DNA of 14,301 nucleotides from CALBPI01 sp039814545 (GCA_039814545.1 JBCCBB010000072.1:1-14301), one strand, 5' to 3'; positions 1 to 8,539 are shown, numbered from the stretch's first letter. A program made the numbers and translations. Notes: a model not told the origin generated them from the sequence alone.

Positions 1-94
1 CGTTTGTGTAGACTTCCATGGCTTCTCCAGGCAAGCGGCGCGTAGTGTACACCCGCACTTCCGCGCGCCGCGACACGTCGACCCGAGACACCGT

Positions 95-943
95 GTGAAC
101 ATTTCAGAATGGCGCGACCACGCCATGCGCAAGCTCGCTGAGACCACCGAAACTGCGGCACTGGACGCCGAACTGCTGCTGGCGGGCGTCCTGGGCCAGT
201 CGCGGGCCTGGCTACGCAGTCACGGCGACGCAGCGCTGTCGCCCGCAGACCGGGACACACTGCAGACCTGGCTCGACCAGCGTTGCGACCACGTGCCGCT
301 GGCTTATCTGACCGGCGAGCAGGCGTTCTGGACCTTCACGCTGACTGTCACACCCGGCACGCTTGTGCCGCGCCCCGAAACAGAGCACCTGGTCGAGCAG
401 GCGCTCACGCGGCTCCCGCCGGACACGCCTGTCGATGTCGCCGATCTCGGCACGGGCAGCGGCGCCGTGGCGCTGGCCATCGCCAGCGAGCGCCCGCAGG
501 CTCAGGTCGTGGCTACAGACGTCTCCGAGGCAGCACTCGCGGTCGCGCGCGACAACGCGAAGCGACTGGGTATCCACAACGTTCGTTTTCGCCGCGGCGA
601 CTGGTTCGACGCGCTGCCCGGCATGCGCTTCGACGTTATCGCCAGCAACCCGCCCTACGTGGAGGCTGGCTTTGTCGGGCTGGACACCACGCTGCGCCAC
701 GAACCGCGCAGCGCGCTGGCCGCCGGAGACGATGGGCTCGCCGACATTCGGCGCATCATAGCCACCGCGGGAGCAAATCTGCGCCCGGGTGGTCACTTAT
801 TACTCGAACACGGGCATAGGCAGGGCCCGGCCGTGTCCGGTATCCTTCTCGCCGCAAATTTCCAGGCGGTCGACACCACCCCCGATCTCGCGGGGCACGA
901 CCGCATCACGACGGCGCAGTGGCCGGGTTCAAGCCCGGACTAA
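95..943 (+). CDS. prmC: Peptide chain release factor N5-glutamine methyltransferase PrmC (HemK)
   Basis: Transfers a methyl group from S-adenosylmethionine to the glutamine of the GGQ motif in release factors RF1 and RF2, which speeds peptide release in the cytoplasm. The 282-residue product is close to the usual ~277 aa. It shows an N-terminal helical domain (about 1-75), the family motif VPRPETE (91-97), the SAM-binding loop DLGTGSG (117-123), the substrate-glutamine-binding NPPY (185-188) and the C-terminal LLLEHG stretch (235-240). The start is a GTG at 95. No earlier start codon lies in this frame within the window, and the N-terminal W-R-x-x-A pattern resembles that of E. coli PrmC. An ATG at 125 is a weaker alternative. 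No strong Shine-Dalgarno is visible. prfA is the usual upstream neighbour in gammaproteobacteria, but the 94 bases before this gene contain no recognisable end of it. ppiB follows after 31 nt on the same strand, so co-transcription is likely. Confidence 0.95.
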   Translation: MNISEWRDHAMRKLAETTETAALDAELLLAGVLGQSRAWLRSHGDAALSPADRDTLQTWLDQRCDHVPLAYLTGEQAFWTFTLTVTPGTLVPRPETEHLVEQALTRLPPDTPVDVADLGTGSGAVALAIASERPQAQVVATDVSEAALAVARDNAKRLGIHNVRFRRGDWFDALPGMRFDVIASNPPYVEAGFVGLDTTLRHEPRSALAAGDDGLADIRRIIATAGANLRPGGHLLLEHGHRQGPAVSGILLAANFQAVDTTPDLAGHDRITTAQWPGSSPD

Positions 944-974
944 ACGGCGGCGCCACGCAGAGGCAAGACACATC

Positions 975-1460
975 ATGGTCATCATCGAAACCAACAAGGG
1001 CGAGATTACGGTCGAGCTCGACACCGAAAAGGCTCCCATTTCTGTCGAGAACTTTCTCGCCTACGTCGACGACAACTACTTCGACGGCACGATCTTCCAC
1101 CGCGTGATCCCGAACTTCATGATCCAGGGCGGCGGCATGGACGAGAACATGCAGCAGAAGACGACGCGTGATCCCATCAAGAACGAAGCCGACAACGGGC
1201 TCGGCAACGAGCGCGGCACGCTGGCCATGGCCCGCACGCAGGTTGTCGACAGCGCCACGTCGCAGTTCTTCATCAACCTCAACGACAACGGCTTTCTGAA
1301 CCACGGCGGTCGCGACTTTGGCTACGCCGTGTTCGGTCGTGTCACCGACGGCATGGACGTTGTCGACGCCATCGCCGGTGTCCAGACAGGCAACCACGGG
1401 CCGCACGGCGATGTTCCCGTCGAGCCCGTCCACATCATCAGTGTGCGCCGCGCCGACTGA
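975..1460 (+). CDS. ppiB: Peptidyl-prolyl cis-trans isomerase B, cytoplasmic cyclophilin
   Basis: Catalyses cis-trans isomerisation of Xaa-Pro peptide bonds during protein folding. The 161-residue product is a single cyclophilin domain, close to the 164 aa of E. coli PpiB. Active-site motifs are all present: FHRVI (41-45, catalytic Arg43), FMIQGGG (48-54, Phe48 and Gln51), GTLAMAR (81-87) and SQFFINL (96-102). It has no signal peptide, so it should be the cytosolic PpiB form and not periplasmic PpiA. A longer in-frame reading begins upstream inside prmC, but similarity to the family starts at the ATG at 975 (protein start MVIIETNKGE), preceded by AGAGG at 959-963. Its 3' end overlaps the proposed moeB start by 20 nt, which suggests coupled expression with the flanking prmC and moeB. 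Confidence 0.95.
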   Translation: MVIIETNKGEITVELDTEKAPISVENFLAYVDDNYFDGTIFHRVIPNFMIQGGGMDENMQQKTTRDPIKNEADNGLGNERGTLAMARTQVVDSATSQFFINLNDNGFLNHGGRDFGYAVFGRVTDGMDVVDAIAGVQTGNHGPHGDVPVEPVHIISVRRAD

Positions 1461-2184
1461 CGACCGCGACGCCCGCCACATCTCGCTGGCGGGCTATGGC
1501 GAGGACGCGACGCGGCGGCTGCGTGCCGCGCACGTCCTGATCATCGGTGTCGGTGGCACGGGCTGCGCCGCAGCCGCCGCGCTGGCTGCGGCGGGCGCAG
1601 GCACCCTGACGCTTGTTGACTTCGACCGCGTCGACGCCAGCAACCTGGCGCGTCAGCCCCTCTACACGCCTGCCGATATCGGTCGCGACAAGGTGGCGGT
1701 CGCCGCGACGCGACTGGCCACGCAACATCCGGGCATCGATGTTGTGCCCCGCGCCGAGCGGCTGGTCGGTGACGCACTACGCGCCGCTGTCGATGCGGCC
1801 GACGTGGCGCTCGACTGCAGCGACAATTTCGCGAGCCGCTTTGCGCTCAACGAAGCCTGTGTTGCCACCGGTACGGCACTCGTCTCGGGCAGCGCGCTGC
1901 GCTGGGAAGGCCAGGTCGCCGTGTTCGGCCCCGACTACGCGAACGCGCCTTGCTACCGCTGCATGTATTTCGATGACGACGAATCACTCGACGACTGCCA
2001 GGGCGCGGGCGTACTGGGCCCAATTCCAGCCACCATCGGCACACTCATGGCAACCGAGGCGATTAAAAGGGTTACAGGAACTGGCACACCGGCACGCCTG
2101 AGCCTTTATGACGGCCGCACGGGCGAATGGCGCCAGCTCAGCGTCAGCAAGAACGCCGACTGCCCCGTCTGCGCAGCGCGCTGA
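1441..2184 (+). CDS. moeB: Molybdopterin-synthase adenylyltransferase MoeB (ThiF/HesA family E1-like enzyme)
   Basis: E1-like enzyme that adenylates the C-terminal glycine of a ubiquitin-like sulfur carrier (MoaD for MoeB, ThiS for ThiF) ahead of thiocarboxylate formation. With the GTG start at 1441 the product is 247 aa, matching the ~249 aa of E. coli MoeB. Visible features are the nucleotide-binding loop GVGGTG (36-41), acidic Asp60, NLARQ (68-72, with the conserved Asn and Arg), Lys84, DCSDN (125-129), two CxxC zinc pairs (Cys171/Cys174 and Cys241/Cys244) and C-x-x-AGVLG with Cys186, near the position of the ThiF catalytic cysteine. The open frame extends upstream inside ppiB, but family similarity begins only near residue 11. 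No good ribosome binding site precedes 1441, so translation is probably coupled to ppiB, which it overlaps by 20 nt. MoeB is preferred over ThiF because a prmC-moeB pairing is known in gammaproteobacteria. Sequence alone does not separate the two firmly. Confidence 0.85.
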   Translation: MCAAPTDDRDARHISLAGYGEDATRRLRAAHVLIIGVGGTGCAAAAALAAAGAGTLTLVDFDRVDASNLARQPLYTPADIGRDKVAVAATRLATQHPGIDVVPRAERLVGDALRAAVDAADVALDCSDNFASRFALNEACVATGTALVSGSALRWEGQVAVFGPDYANAPCYRCMYFDDDESLDDCQGAGVLGPIPATIGTLMATEAIKRVTGTGTPARLSLYDGRTGEWRQLSVSKNADCPVCAAR

Positions 2185-2487
2185 CTCGACACGTCATTGA
2201 CAAGCACGCCTGCCTTCGGCACTGTGCGTCACCTCTCGGCCATCCCGGCCGACTCTTGGACCCGGATCATGGATCACTACGATCACAACCACGCAGGCAC
2301 CGTGCAAAGCGCGCGGCGTGTCGTGGTGCCGGGTCTCTTCGTTGCAGCCTTCCGCCGCAACGGCATCCGATTCCGTAGCACCGGCTAGACCCGCCGCGCA
2401 CTGAGCGCCGGTTCTCCCGCTCAGGCGACACGCTGTCGCCGAGCCCCCAAATGCTTCTGCGAGGCCCTGACTCGGCCCCGCGACGGA
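2185..2487. other. Intergenic region between moeB and the MATE transporter gene
   Basis: A 303-nt stretch with no convincing gene. It holds a perfect TTGACA hexamer at 2197-2202, but the sequence 17 nt downstream (CACTGT) is a poor -10, so a promoter here is only possible. Three GATCA words lie close together (2265-2269, 2272-2276, 2281-2285). Two adjacent perfect hairpins occupy 2401-2440. A 39-codon open frame (2269-2388) has no ribosome binding site or recognisable product. No T-tract terminator for moeB was seen. Confidence 0.6.
2401..2440 (+). promoter_or_regulatory. Tandem perfect hairpins in the leader of the MATE gene
   Basis: Two back-to-back inverted repeats. The first pairs CTGAGCG (2401-2407) with CGCTCAG (2418-2424) around a 10-nt loop. 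The second pairs GGCGACA (2424-2430) with TGTCGCC (2434-2440) around a 3-nt loop, sharing one G with the first. They end about 48 nt before the MATE start. No U-tract follows on either strand, so an intrinsic terminator is unlikely. The loops lack the ACGR sequence of guanidine-II (mini-ykkC) elements, which also have paired hairpins near transporter genes. Function is unknown: a leader RNA structure, a protein-binding site or GC-rich coincidence are all possible. Confidence 0.35.
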
Positions 2488-3912
2488 ATGGACACCATGA
2501 CTGCCAACCAACCCGCGACGCGACGCGTCGCCGATCTGTTCAGCTTGTTGCGCGAATCCCTGCGCGACGTCGAACGCGACTACACGACGGGCTCGACCCG
2601 CCGTGCGCTCGTGCTGCTTGCCGTACCCATGATGCTCGAAATGTCGATGGAGGCGGTGTTTGCGCTCGTCGACATGATCTACGTTGCGCGACTTGGCGCC
2701 GCGGCTGTCACGGTCGTCGGTATCACCGAGGCCATGCTCACGATTCTCTACGCACTGGCGATCGGTCTGTCGACCGCGACCACGGCGCTCGTGGCGCGAC
2801 GCATTGGCGAGAAGCGCCCCGCGGCCGCCGCGCTGGCCGCAACCCAGTCGCTGTGGCTCGCCGCCTTTATGGCGGCGGCCATCGGCATCCCGGGCGCCTT
2901 GTTCGCGCACGAGCTCCTGGGCTTCATGGGCGCCGACAGCGAGGTCATTGAGACGGGCAACCGCTACACGGCCGTGATGCTGGGCGGCTCGGCGAGCATC
3001 TTCTACATCTTCCTGCTCAACGCTGTGTTCCGTGGGGCGGGCGATGCCACCATCGCCATGCGCAGCCTCTGGCTCGCCAACGCCGTCAACCTCGTCCTCG
3101 ACCCCTGCCTGATCTTCGGGCTCGGGCCGTTCCCCGAGCTGGGCGTCACGGGTGCCGCTATTGCCACGACCATTGGGCGTTCGACCGGCATCGCCTACCA
3201 GCTCTGGCACCTGACGGGCGCACGCAGCCGCATTCGCATACGGCGTCGCCTCATCGCACCGCACGCCGGTGTGATGCTCAAGTTGTTACGCATCTCGGCG
3301 GGCGGCATTGGTCAGTACCTCGTGGTCACCTCAAGCTGGCTGCTCGTCATTCGGATCCTCGCGACCTTCGGCACCAACGCGGTGGCCGGCTTCACGATTG
3401 CAATCCGCATCATGGAGTTCGTGTACCTGCCAGCGTGGGGCCTGAGCAATGCAACGGCCACGCTGGTCGGGCAAAACCTGGGTGCCCGCAAGCCCGACCG
3501 GGCGCGTTATGCGGCCGTTGTCGCGACGCGCGCCAACGTGCTGCTGATGCTGGGGGTCGGCATTGCCTTCGCGTTTTTGCCAGGTGTGCTGCTGGCGCCA
3601 TTCACCAGCGATCCGTCGGTACTGCAGATCGCAACGGAGTGTCTGCGAATCATCGGTGCAGGCCTGCCCCTGTTTGCCGTGGGCATGATTCTCACACAGG
3701 CACTCAACGGCGCCGGGGATACGATGACACCGACCTGGCTCAACTTGATCTGCTTCTGGCTGTTGCAGATCCCGCTGGCCGCCTGGCTCGCACAGGGTAC
3801 GGCGCTCGAGGAAGGCGGTGTGGCCTGGGCCATCACGATATCGAGCGGGCTCCTGAGCCTGCTCGCCTGGTTCGTGTTTCGCGCCGGCCGCTGGCAGCAG
3901 CAGGCCGTGTAG
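2488..3912 (+). CDS. MATE-family multidrug/toxin efflux transporter
   Basis: Integral inner-membrane antiporter of the MATE (NorM/DinF) superfamily, expected to export cationic drugs or metabolites in exchange for H+ or Na+. The substrate cannot be read from sequence. The 474-residue product has a hydrophilic N-terminus (about 1-38) and then about 12 hydrophobic segments in two MatE halves (about 41-240 and 264-465). The internal duplication is visible in the matching motifs FRGAGDATIAM (181-191) and LNGAGDTMTPTW (406-417). Family features include VPMMLEM (46-52) and NLVLDPCLIFG (201-211). Two ATGs are possible, at 2488 and 2497. The short purine run at 2483-2487 touches the first and is 9 nt from the second, so 2497 (three residues shorter) may be the real start. 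It stands apart from moeB by about 300 nt and ends 6 nt from the convergent metH stop. Confidence 0.92.
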   Translation: MDTMTANQPATRRVADLFSLLRESLRDVERDYTTGSTRRALVLLAVPMMLEMSMEAVFALVDMIYVARLGAAAVTVVGITEAMLTILYALAIGLSTATTALVARRIGEKRPAAAALAATQSLWLAAFMAAAIGIPGALFAHELLGFMGADSEVIETGNRYTAVMLGGSASIFYIFLLNAVFRGAGDATIAMRSLWLANAVNLVLDPCLIFGLGPFPELGVTGAAIATTIGRSTGIAYQLWHLTGARSRIRIRRRLIAPHAGVMLKLLRISAGGIGQYLVVTSSWLLVIRILATFGTNAVAGFTIAIRIMEFVYLPAWGLSNATATLVGQNLGARKPDRARYAAVVATRANVLLMLGVGIAFAFLPGVLLAPFTSDPSVLQIATECLRIIGAGLPLFAVGMILTQALNGAGDTMTPTWLNLICFWLLQIPLAAWLAQGTALEEGGVAWAITISSGLLSLLAWFVFRAGRWQQQAV

Positions 3913-3918
3913 CGTCTG

Positions 3919-6900
3919 TCAGGCCGCGTCGCGCCGATTACCGGCGCCGGGCGTGTAGCCGAGGTTGGGCGCCAGCCAGCGCTCAACCTCGGTGACGCGC
4001 AGCGCCTTGCGCGCGGCGTAGTCCGTAACCTGGTCGACGTCGATCTGGCCCACGGCGAAATAGCGCGACTCGGGGTGCGAAAAGTACCAACCGCTGACCG
4101 ATGCCGCGGGTGACATTGCAAAGCTCTCGGTCAGTGACATGCCCGTGCGCGCCTCGACCTCGAGCAGCTCGAACAAGGTGGCCTTTTCCGTGTGATCGGG
4201 ACAGGCCGGGTAACCCGGCGCCGGGCGGATGCCACGGTAGTCCTCGCGAATCAACGCGTCGTTGTCGAGCGATTCTTCGGGTGCGTAGCCCCACCATTCG
4301 CGCCGCGTGCGTGCGTGCAGGTACTCGGCGCCGGCCTCGGCGAAACGGTCCGCGAGTGCCTTAAGCAGAATGGCCTGGTAGTCGTCGTGCTCCGCTTCAA
4401 AGGCCTGGGCGCGGGCTTCGACACCCAGCCCTGCTGTCACGGCAAAGGCGCCGACCCAGTCATCGCGCCCCGAGCCTGCCGGCGCCACAAAGTCGGCAAG
4501 GCAGCCCTGCGGCAAACCTTCACGAAGCCGTTTTTGCTGGCGCAGGAAGTGCAGCCGGGTGCGAATGGTCTGGCGCGTGTCGTCGTTGTAGACGCAAACG
4601 TCGTCGCCCTGCGCGCTCGCCGGGAAGAAGCCGACCACGGCGCGAATCTCGAGCCAGTCTTCCTCGAGGATACGCGCGAGCATAGCCTGGGCGTCTTCGA
4701 ACAAGGCCGACGCGGCCTGACCAACGACGGCGTCGTCAAGGATTTGCGGATACTTGCCGTGGAATTCCCAGGCGTTGAAGAACGGCATCCAGTCGATGTA
4801 GTCGATGAGTGTTGCGGCATCGAGGTCGGCGACGGTCTTCAGGCCGCGAATCTCGGGCGCCGGTGGCGTGTAACCGGCCCAGTCCAGGTCGGGCGCGCGC
4901 GACCGCGCCGCCTCAATGCTCAGCGCGGGCGCCTTGCGGCGGTTGCCGGCGTGGCTGTCACGCCGTCGCTGACACTCGGCTTTGATTTCGCCGATGTAGT
5001 CGTCGCGCGCATCACCAACGAGCCGCTGCGAAACGCCTACGGCGCGCGAGGCATCTTTGACGTACACAACAGGGCCCGCGTAGCCGGGGTCGATCTTGAC
5101 GGAGGTGTGCGCGGGTGACGTCGTCGCCCCGCCGATCAACAACGGCTGGTCAAAACCAAGCCGCTGCATCTCGCTGGCCACGTGCACCATTTCATCCAGT
5201 GACGGCGTAATGAGGCCCGAGAGCCCAATGAGGTCGGCGCCCTCGCGCCGCGCGGCGTCGAGGATGTCCTGCGCCGGCACCATGACGCCCAGATCAATCA
5301 CCTCGAAGTTGTTGCACTGGAGCACCACGCCCACGATGTTCTTGCCAATGTCGTGCACGTCGCCCTTGACCGTGGCCAAAATGATCTTGCCGTTGGACTG
5401 GCGCACCCCGTCGCTCTCGGCCTCGATAAACGGGATGAGATGCGCGACGGCTTTCTTCATGACGCGCGCGGATTTGACGACCTGCGGCAGGAACATCTTG
5501 CCCTCGCCAAACAGGTCGCCGACGACATTCATACCGTCCATGAGCGCGCCTTCGATCACGTGCAGCGGGCGCTCGGCCGCCAGTCGCGCCACCTCAGTGT
5601 CTTCGACGATGTGCGCATCGACACCATTAACGAGGGCATGGCGCAGACGTTCGGCAACAGGCAGGTCGCGCCAGGCTGTGTCCGTCACCGCCGCCCGCGC
5701 GCTGCCGTCACCACGGTAGCGTTCGGCAACGTCGAGCAGGCGCTCTGTGGCGCCGGGCGCCGAGTTGAGCACGACGGCCTCAACAGCGTCGCGCAACTCC
5801 GTCGGCAAGTCTTCGTAAATGGCGAGCTGACCCGCGTTGACGATACCCAAGCCCATGCCCGCGCGAATCGCGTGGTAGAGGAACACGGAGTGAATCGCTT
5901 CGCGCACCGTGTTGTTGCCGCGGAACGAGAACGACACATTGGAGACGCCGCCACTGACCAGCGCGTGCGGCAGCGTCTCGCGAATCTGCTGCGTCGCCTC
6001 GATGAACGCGATGCCATAGTCATCGTGCGCCTCGATACCCGTGGCCACAGCGAAGATATTGGGGTCGAAGATGATGTCCTCGGGCATGAAGCCAACCTGC
6101 TCGACGAGCAAGGTGTAAGCACGTGTACAGATCTCGACCTTTCGCGCGACGGTATCGGCCTGACCCTGTTCATCGAACGCCATGACTATGACAGCCGCAC
6201 CGTAGGCGCGCGCGAGCGACGCCTGCTCGAGGAACGCGGCCTCGCCTTCCTTGAGGCTGATCGAGTTCACGACCGCCTTGCCCTGCACGCATTTAAGCCC
6301 CGCCTCAATGACCGACCATTTCGAGGAGTCGATCATCACGGGCACGCGCGCGATGTCGGGTTCTGCAGCGATGAGATTGAGGAACGTCACCATAGCGTGC
6401 TCGGAATCGAGCATGCCTTCGTCCATGTTCACGTCGACGATCTGCGCGCCGTTCTCGACCTGTTGTCGCGCCACCTCGATGGCGCCCACGTAGTCGTCCG
6501 CCTCAATGAGTTTTCGAAATCTGGCCGAGCCTGTGACGTTCGTGCGCTCGCCAACATTTACGAACAGATCGTCGGCGGAGATGTTGAGCGGCTCGAGCCC
6601 GGCCAGACGGCAGGCTACGGGCAGGTCGGGGATGCGACGCGGTGGGTGGGGTTCACAGGCGGCACGCACCGCGGCGATGTGCTCTGGCGTCGTACCGCAG
6701 CAACCACCGGCCACATTGATCAGCCCGGCGCGCGCGAACTCGCCAATGACCTCGGCCATTTGCTCGGGCGTCTCGTCGTACTCGCCGAATTCGTTGGGTA
6801 GGCCCGCATTGGGGTGGGCACTGACGCGCGTGTCGGCAACACGCGCCAGCTCGGCGACGTAAGGCCGCATCTCGGCCGCGCCCAATGCGCAATTGAGCCC

Positions 6901-7635
6901 GAACAGGAACGGCTGCGCGTGGCGCAGAGCATTCCAGAATGCCTCAGTGGTCTGGCCGGACAGCGTGCGGCCCGAGGCGTCTGTGATCGTGCCCGATACC
7001 ATGACGGGCACGTGTTCACCCAGCTCACGAACGAGCGCACCGATCGCGAATGCAGCAGCCTTGGCGTTCAGCGTATCGAACACCGTTTCGATCATGAGAA
7101 AGTCGGCACCGCCCTCCACAAGCGACCGCGCCGCCGCCGTGTAGGTGTCGACGAGGGTGGCAAAATCGATGTTGCGAAAGCCCGGGTCGTTGACGTCAGG
7201 TGACAGCGAGGCCGTGCGATTGGTGGGGCCGAGCACACCCGCCACAAACCGTGGCGCACCGGTTTCCCCGGCAACGTCATCGGCAACCCCACGCGCGAGA
7301 CGGGCGGCCGCCAGGTTCAGTTCGGGCACCAGCGCGCCCATGCCGTAGTCATCCTGAGACGGTGCGTTCGAATTGAAGGTGTTCGTCTCGATGATGTCGG
7401 CGCCCGCCTCGAGAAATGCGCGATGCACATCGCGCACGATATCGGGCTGCGTCAGCGTCAGCAGGTCGTTGTTGCCCTTGAGGTCGTGCGACCAGTCCGC
7501 AAAGCGCTGGCCCCGAAAGTCGGACTCATCGAGGGCGTAGCCCTGCAGCATCGTGCCCATCGCGCCGTCGAGGAACACAATGCGCTGCTCAAGCAGCCGC
7601 TCGAGCTCTTCAAATCGCTCGGACCGAGATGTCAT
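3919..7635 (-). CDS. metH: Cobalamin-dependent methionine synthase MetH
   Basis: Transfers a methyl group from 5-methyl-tetrahydrofolate to homocysteine via methylcobalamin, giving methionine and tetrahydrofolate in the cytoplasm. The 1238-residue product is full length (E. coli MetH is ~1227) with all four modules. The homocysteine/zinc domain (about 10-330) carries zinc ligands Cys249, Cys312 and Cys313 (NCALG and GGCCG). The pterin domain (about 350-620) contains VGERTNVTGS (361-370). The cobalamin cap and Rossmann domains (about 655-890) hold DVHDIGKN (759-766), where His761 is the lower cobalt ligand. The SAM-dependent reactivation domain (about 905-1238) has RPAPGYPACPDH (1137-1148). 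The ATG at 7635 lies 4 nt past the metF stop with no separate ribosome binding site, so translation is probably coupled. It is the last gene of the sahR-metF-metH operon and converges on the MATE gene with no visible terminator between them. Confidence 0.98.
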   Translation of the reverse strand: MTSRSERFEELERLLEQRIVFLDGAMGTMLQGYALDESDFRGQRFADWSHDLKGNNDLLTLTQPDIVRDVHRAFLEAGADIIETNTFNSNAPSQDDYGMGALVPELNLAAARLARGVADDVAGETGAPRFVAGVLGPTNRTASLSPDVNDPGFRNIDFATLVDTYTAAARSLVEGGADFLMIETVFDTLNAKAAAFAIGALVRELGEHVPVMVSGTITDASGRTLSGQTTEAFWNALRHAQPFLFGLNCALGAAEMRPYVAELARVADTRVSAHPNAGLPNEFGEYDETPEQMAEVIGEFARAGLINVAGGCCGTTPEHIAAVRAACEPHPPRRIPDLPVACRLAGLEPLNISADDLFVNVGERTNVTGSARFRKLIEADDYVGAIEVARQQVENGAQIVDVNMDEGMLDSEHAMVTFLNLIAAEPDIARVPVMIDSSKWSVIEAGLKCVQGKAVVNSISLKEGEAAFLEQASLARAYGAAVIVMAFDEQGQADTVARKVEICTRAYTLLVEQVGFMPEDIIFDPNIFAVATGIEAHDDYGIAFIEATQQIRETLPHALVSGGVSNVSFSFRGNNTVREAIHSVFLYHAIRAGMGLGIVNAGQLAIYEDLPTELRDAVEAVVLNSAPGATERLLDVAERYRGDGSARAAVTDTAWRDLPVAERLRHALVNGVDAHIVEDTEVARLAAERPLHVIEGALMDGMNVVGDLFGEGKMFLPQVVKSARVMKKAVAHLIPFIEAESDGVRQSNGKIILATVKGDVHDIGKNIVGVVLQCNNFEVIDLGVMVPAQDILDAARREGADLIGLSGLITPSLDEMVHVASEMQRLGFDQPLLIGGATTSPAHTSVKIDPGYAGPVVYVKDASRAVGVSQRLVGDARDDYIGEIKAECQRRRDSHAGNRRKAPALSIEAARSRAPDLDWAGYTPPAPEIRGLKTVADLDAATLIDYIDWMPFFNAWEFHGKYPQILDDAVVGQAASALFEDAQAMLARILEEDWLEIRAVVGFFPASAQGDDVCVYNDDTRQTIRTRLHFLRQQKRLREGLPQGCLADFVAPAGSGRDDWVGAFAVTAGLGVEARAQAFEAEHDDYQAILLKALADRFAEAGAEYLHARTRREWWGYAPEESLDNDALIREDYRGIRPAPGYPACPDHTEKATLFELLEVEARTGMSLTESFAMSPAASVSGWYFSHPESRYFAVGQIDVDQVTDYAARKALRVTEVERWLAPNLGYTPGAGNRRDAA

Positions 7636-7639
7636 GTGT

Positions 7640-8539
7640 TCAGGCCGTCAGCGTCGCAGCGCGCACACCGAGGTTGTGGCAGATCGCATACGTGAGCCGC
7701 GCGCGGTTGAGCGTGTAGAAATGGAAGTCGTTGACGCCCTCTGCGTGCAACTGGTTGACGAGATCAATGGCGACGCTGGCCGCAATCAGGTTACGCGTCT
7801 CGGGATCATCGTCCAGACCCACGAATCGCTCGTGCAGCCACTCAGGTACATCGGTGCCGCACATGCCCGCGAAGCGCAACATCTGCGAGAACCGTGTGAT
7901 GGGCAGAATGCCGGGCACAATGGGCACCGTGATGCCAGCGTCGGCGCAGGCGTCGCGGAACCGCAGGTAGTGCTCGGCCGAGAAGAAGAATTGCGTGATG
8001 GCGCGACTGGCGCCCGCGTCGACTTTGCGTTTTAGGTTGTCGAGATCGGACTGCGCCGAGCCGGCCTCGGGATGCACCTCGGGGTAAGCCGCAACGGAGA
8101 TGTCGAAGTCACCGATTCGACGCAGTCCGGCAACCAGATCGGCGGCATAGGCGTAGCCGTTGGGATGTGCCTCGTAACGTTCCGCACCGCGCGGCGGGTC
8201 GCCGCGCAACGCGACGATGTGCTTCACACCATCTTCGAGATACTGGTGTGCGATGGCATCCACCTCGGCCCGGCTCGCGCCGACACAGGTCAGGTGCGGC
8301 GCCGGCGTCAGGCTCGTCTCGCCAAGCACGCGCCGAACGACGTCATGCGTGCGCTCACGCGTGGAGCCATCGGCGCCATAGGTCACCGACACAAAACGCG
8401 GATTCAGCGGCGCAAGACGCTGCAGTGACGCCCAAAGCGTCTCCGCCATCTTCTCGCTGGCGGGCGGGAAGAACTCAAACGACACACTGATCGCATCGTC
8501 GCCCGATGCTGTGATTGGCAAGGCGCCGCCGATAGTCAT
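7640..8539 (-). CDS. metF: 5,10-methylenetetrahydrofolate reductase MetF
   Basis: FAD enzyme that reduces 5,10-methylene-tetrahydrofolate to 5-methyl-tetrahydrofolate, the methyl donor for the MetH encoded next to it. The 299-residue product matches the ~296 aa bacterial family. It shows SFEFFPP (20-26, with catalytic Glu22 corresponding to E. coli Glu28), FVSVTYGA (49-56), APHLTC (80-85), HIVALRGD (107-114, Asp114 corresponding to E. coli Asp120), the DISVAAYPEVHPEA stretch, the AITQFFF motif and the C-terminal DFHFYTLNRA. Its ATG overlaps the sahR stop as ATGA (8536-8539), and a good ribosome binding site, GAGAGGG (minus strand, 8547-8553), sits 7 nt upstream inside sahR. metH starts 4 nt after its stop. 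The spacing implies stoichiometric co-expression under SahR control. Confidence 0.97.
   Translation of the reverse strand: MTIGGALPITASGDDAISVSFEFFPPASEKMAETLWASLQRLAPLNPRFVSVTYGADGSTRERTHDVVRRVLGETSLTPAPHLTCVGASRAEVDAIAHQYLEDGVKHIVALRGDPPRGAERYEAHPNGYAYAADLVAGLRRIGDFDISVAAYPEVHPEAGSAQSDLDNLKRKVDAGASRAITQFFFSAEHYLRFRDACADAGITVPIVPGILPITRFSQMLRFAGMCGTDVPEWLHERFVGLDDDPETRNLIAASVAIDLVNQLHAEGVNDFHFYTLNRARLTYAICHNLGVRAATLTA

Noticed and set aside
1..94. 3' end of prfA, the usual upstream neighbour of prmC
   Set aside because: No reading frame in these bases resembles the RF1 C-terminus. Stops occur at 9-11 and 43-45 in two frames, but too little sequence is present to call a gene.
2269..2388. 39-codon frame starting with an Asp/His/Tyr-rich stretch upstream of the MATE gene
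   Set aside because: No ribosome binding site, no recognisable product and no independent sign of coding. Kept only as a possibility in the intergenic entry.
2401..2440. Guanidine-II (mini-ykkC) riboswitch before the MATE transporter
   Set aside because: The paired hairpins look similar in layout, but the loops do not carry the required ACGR sequence.
2194..3264. 356-codon minus-strand open frame across the moeB-MATE gap and the MATE 5' half
   Set aside because: Most of it is antisense to the clear MATE gene, and the product is charged, low-complexity sequence. The part in the gap shows no ribosome binding site or family.
4192..5118. 308-codon plus-strand open frame antisense to the metH 3' half
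   Set aside because: Same reason: a shadow of GC-rich metH, with low-complexity composition and no motif.
5353..6801. 482-codon open frame on the plus strand, antisense to metH
   Set aside because: It lies wholly inside the unmistakable metH gene on the other strand. Its translation is rich in Arg, His, Asp and Val with no recognisable domain. Long antisense frames are expected from the codon bias of GC-rich genes.
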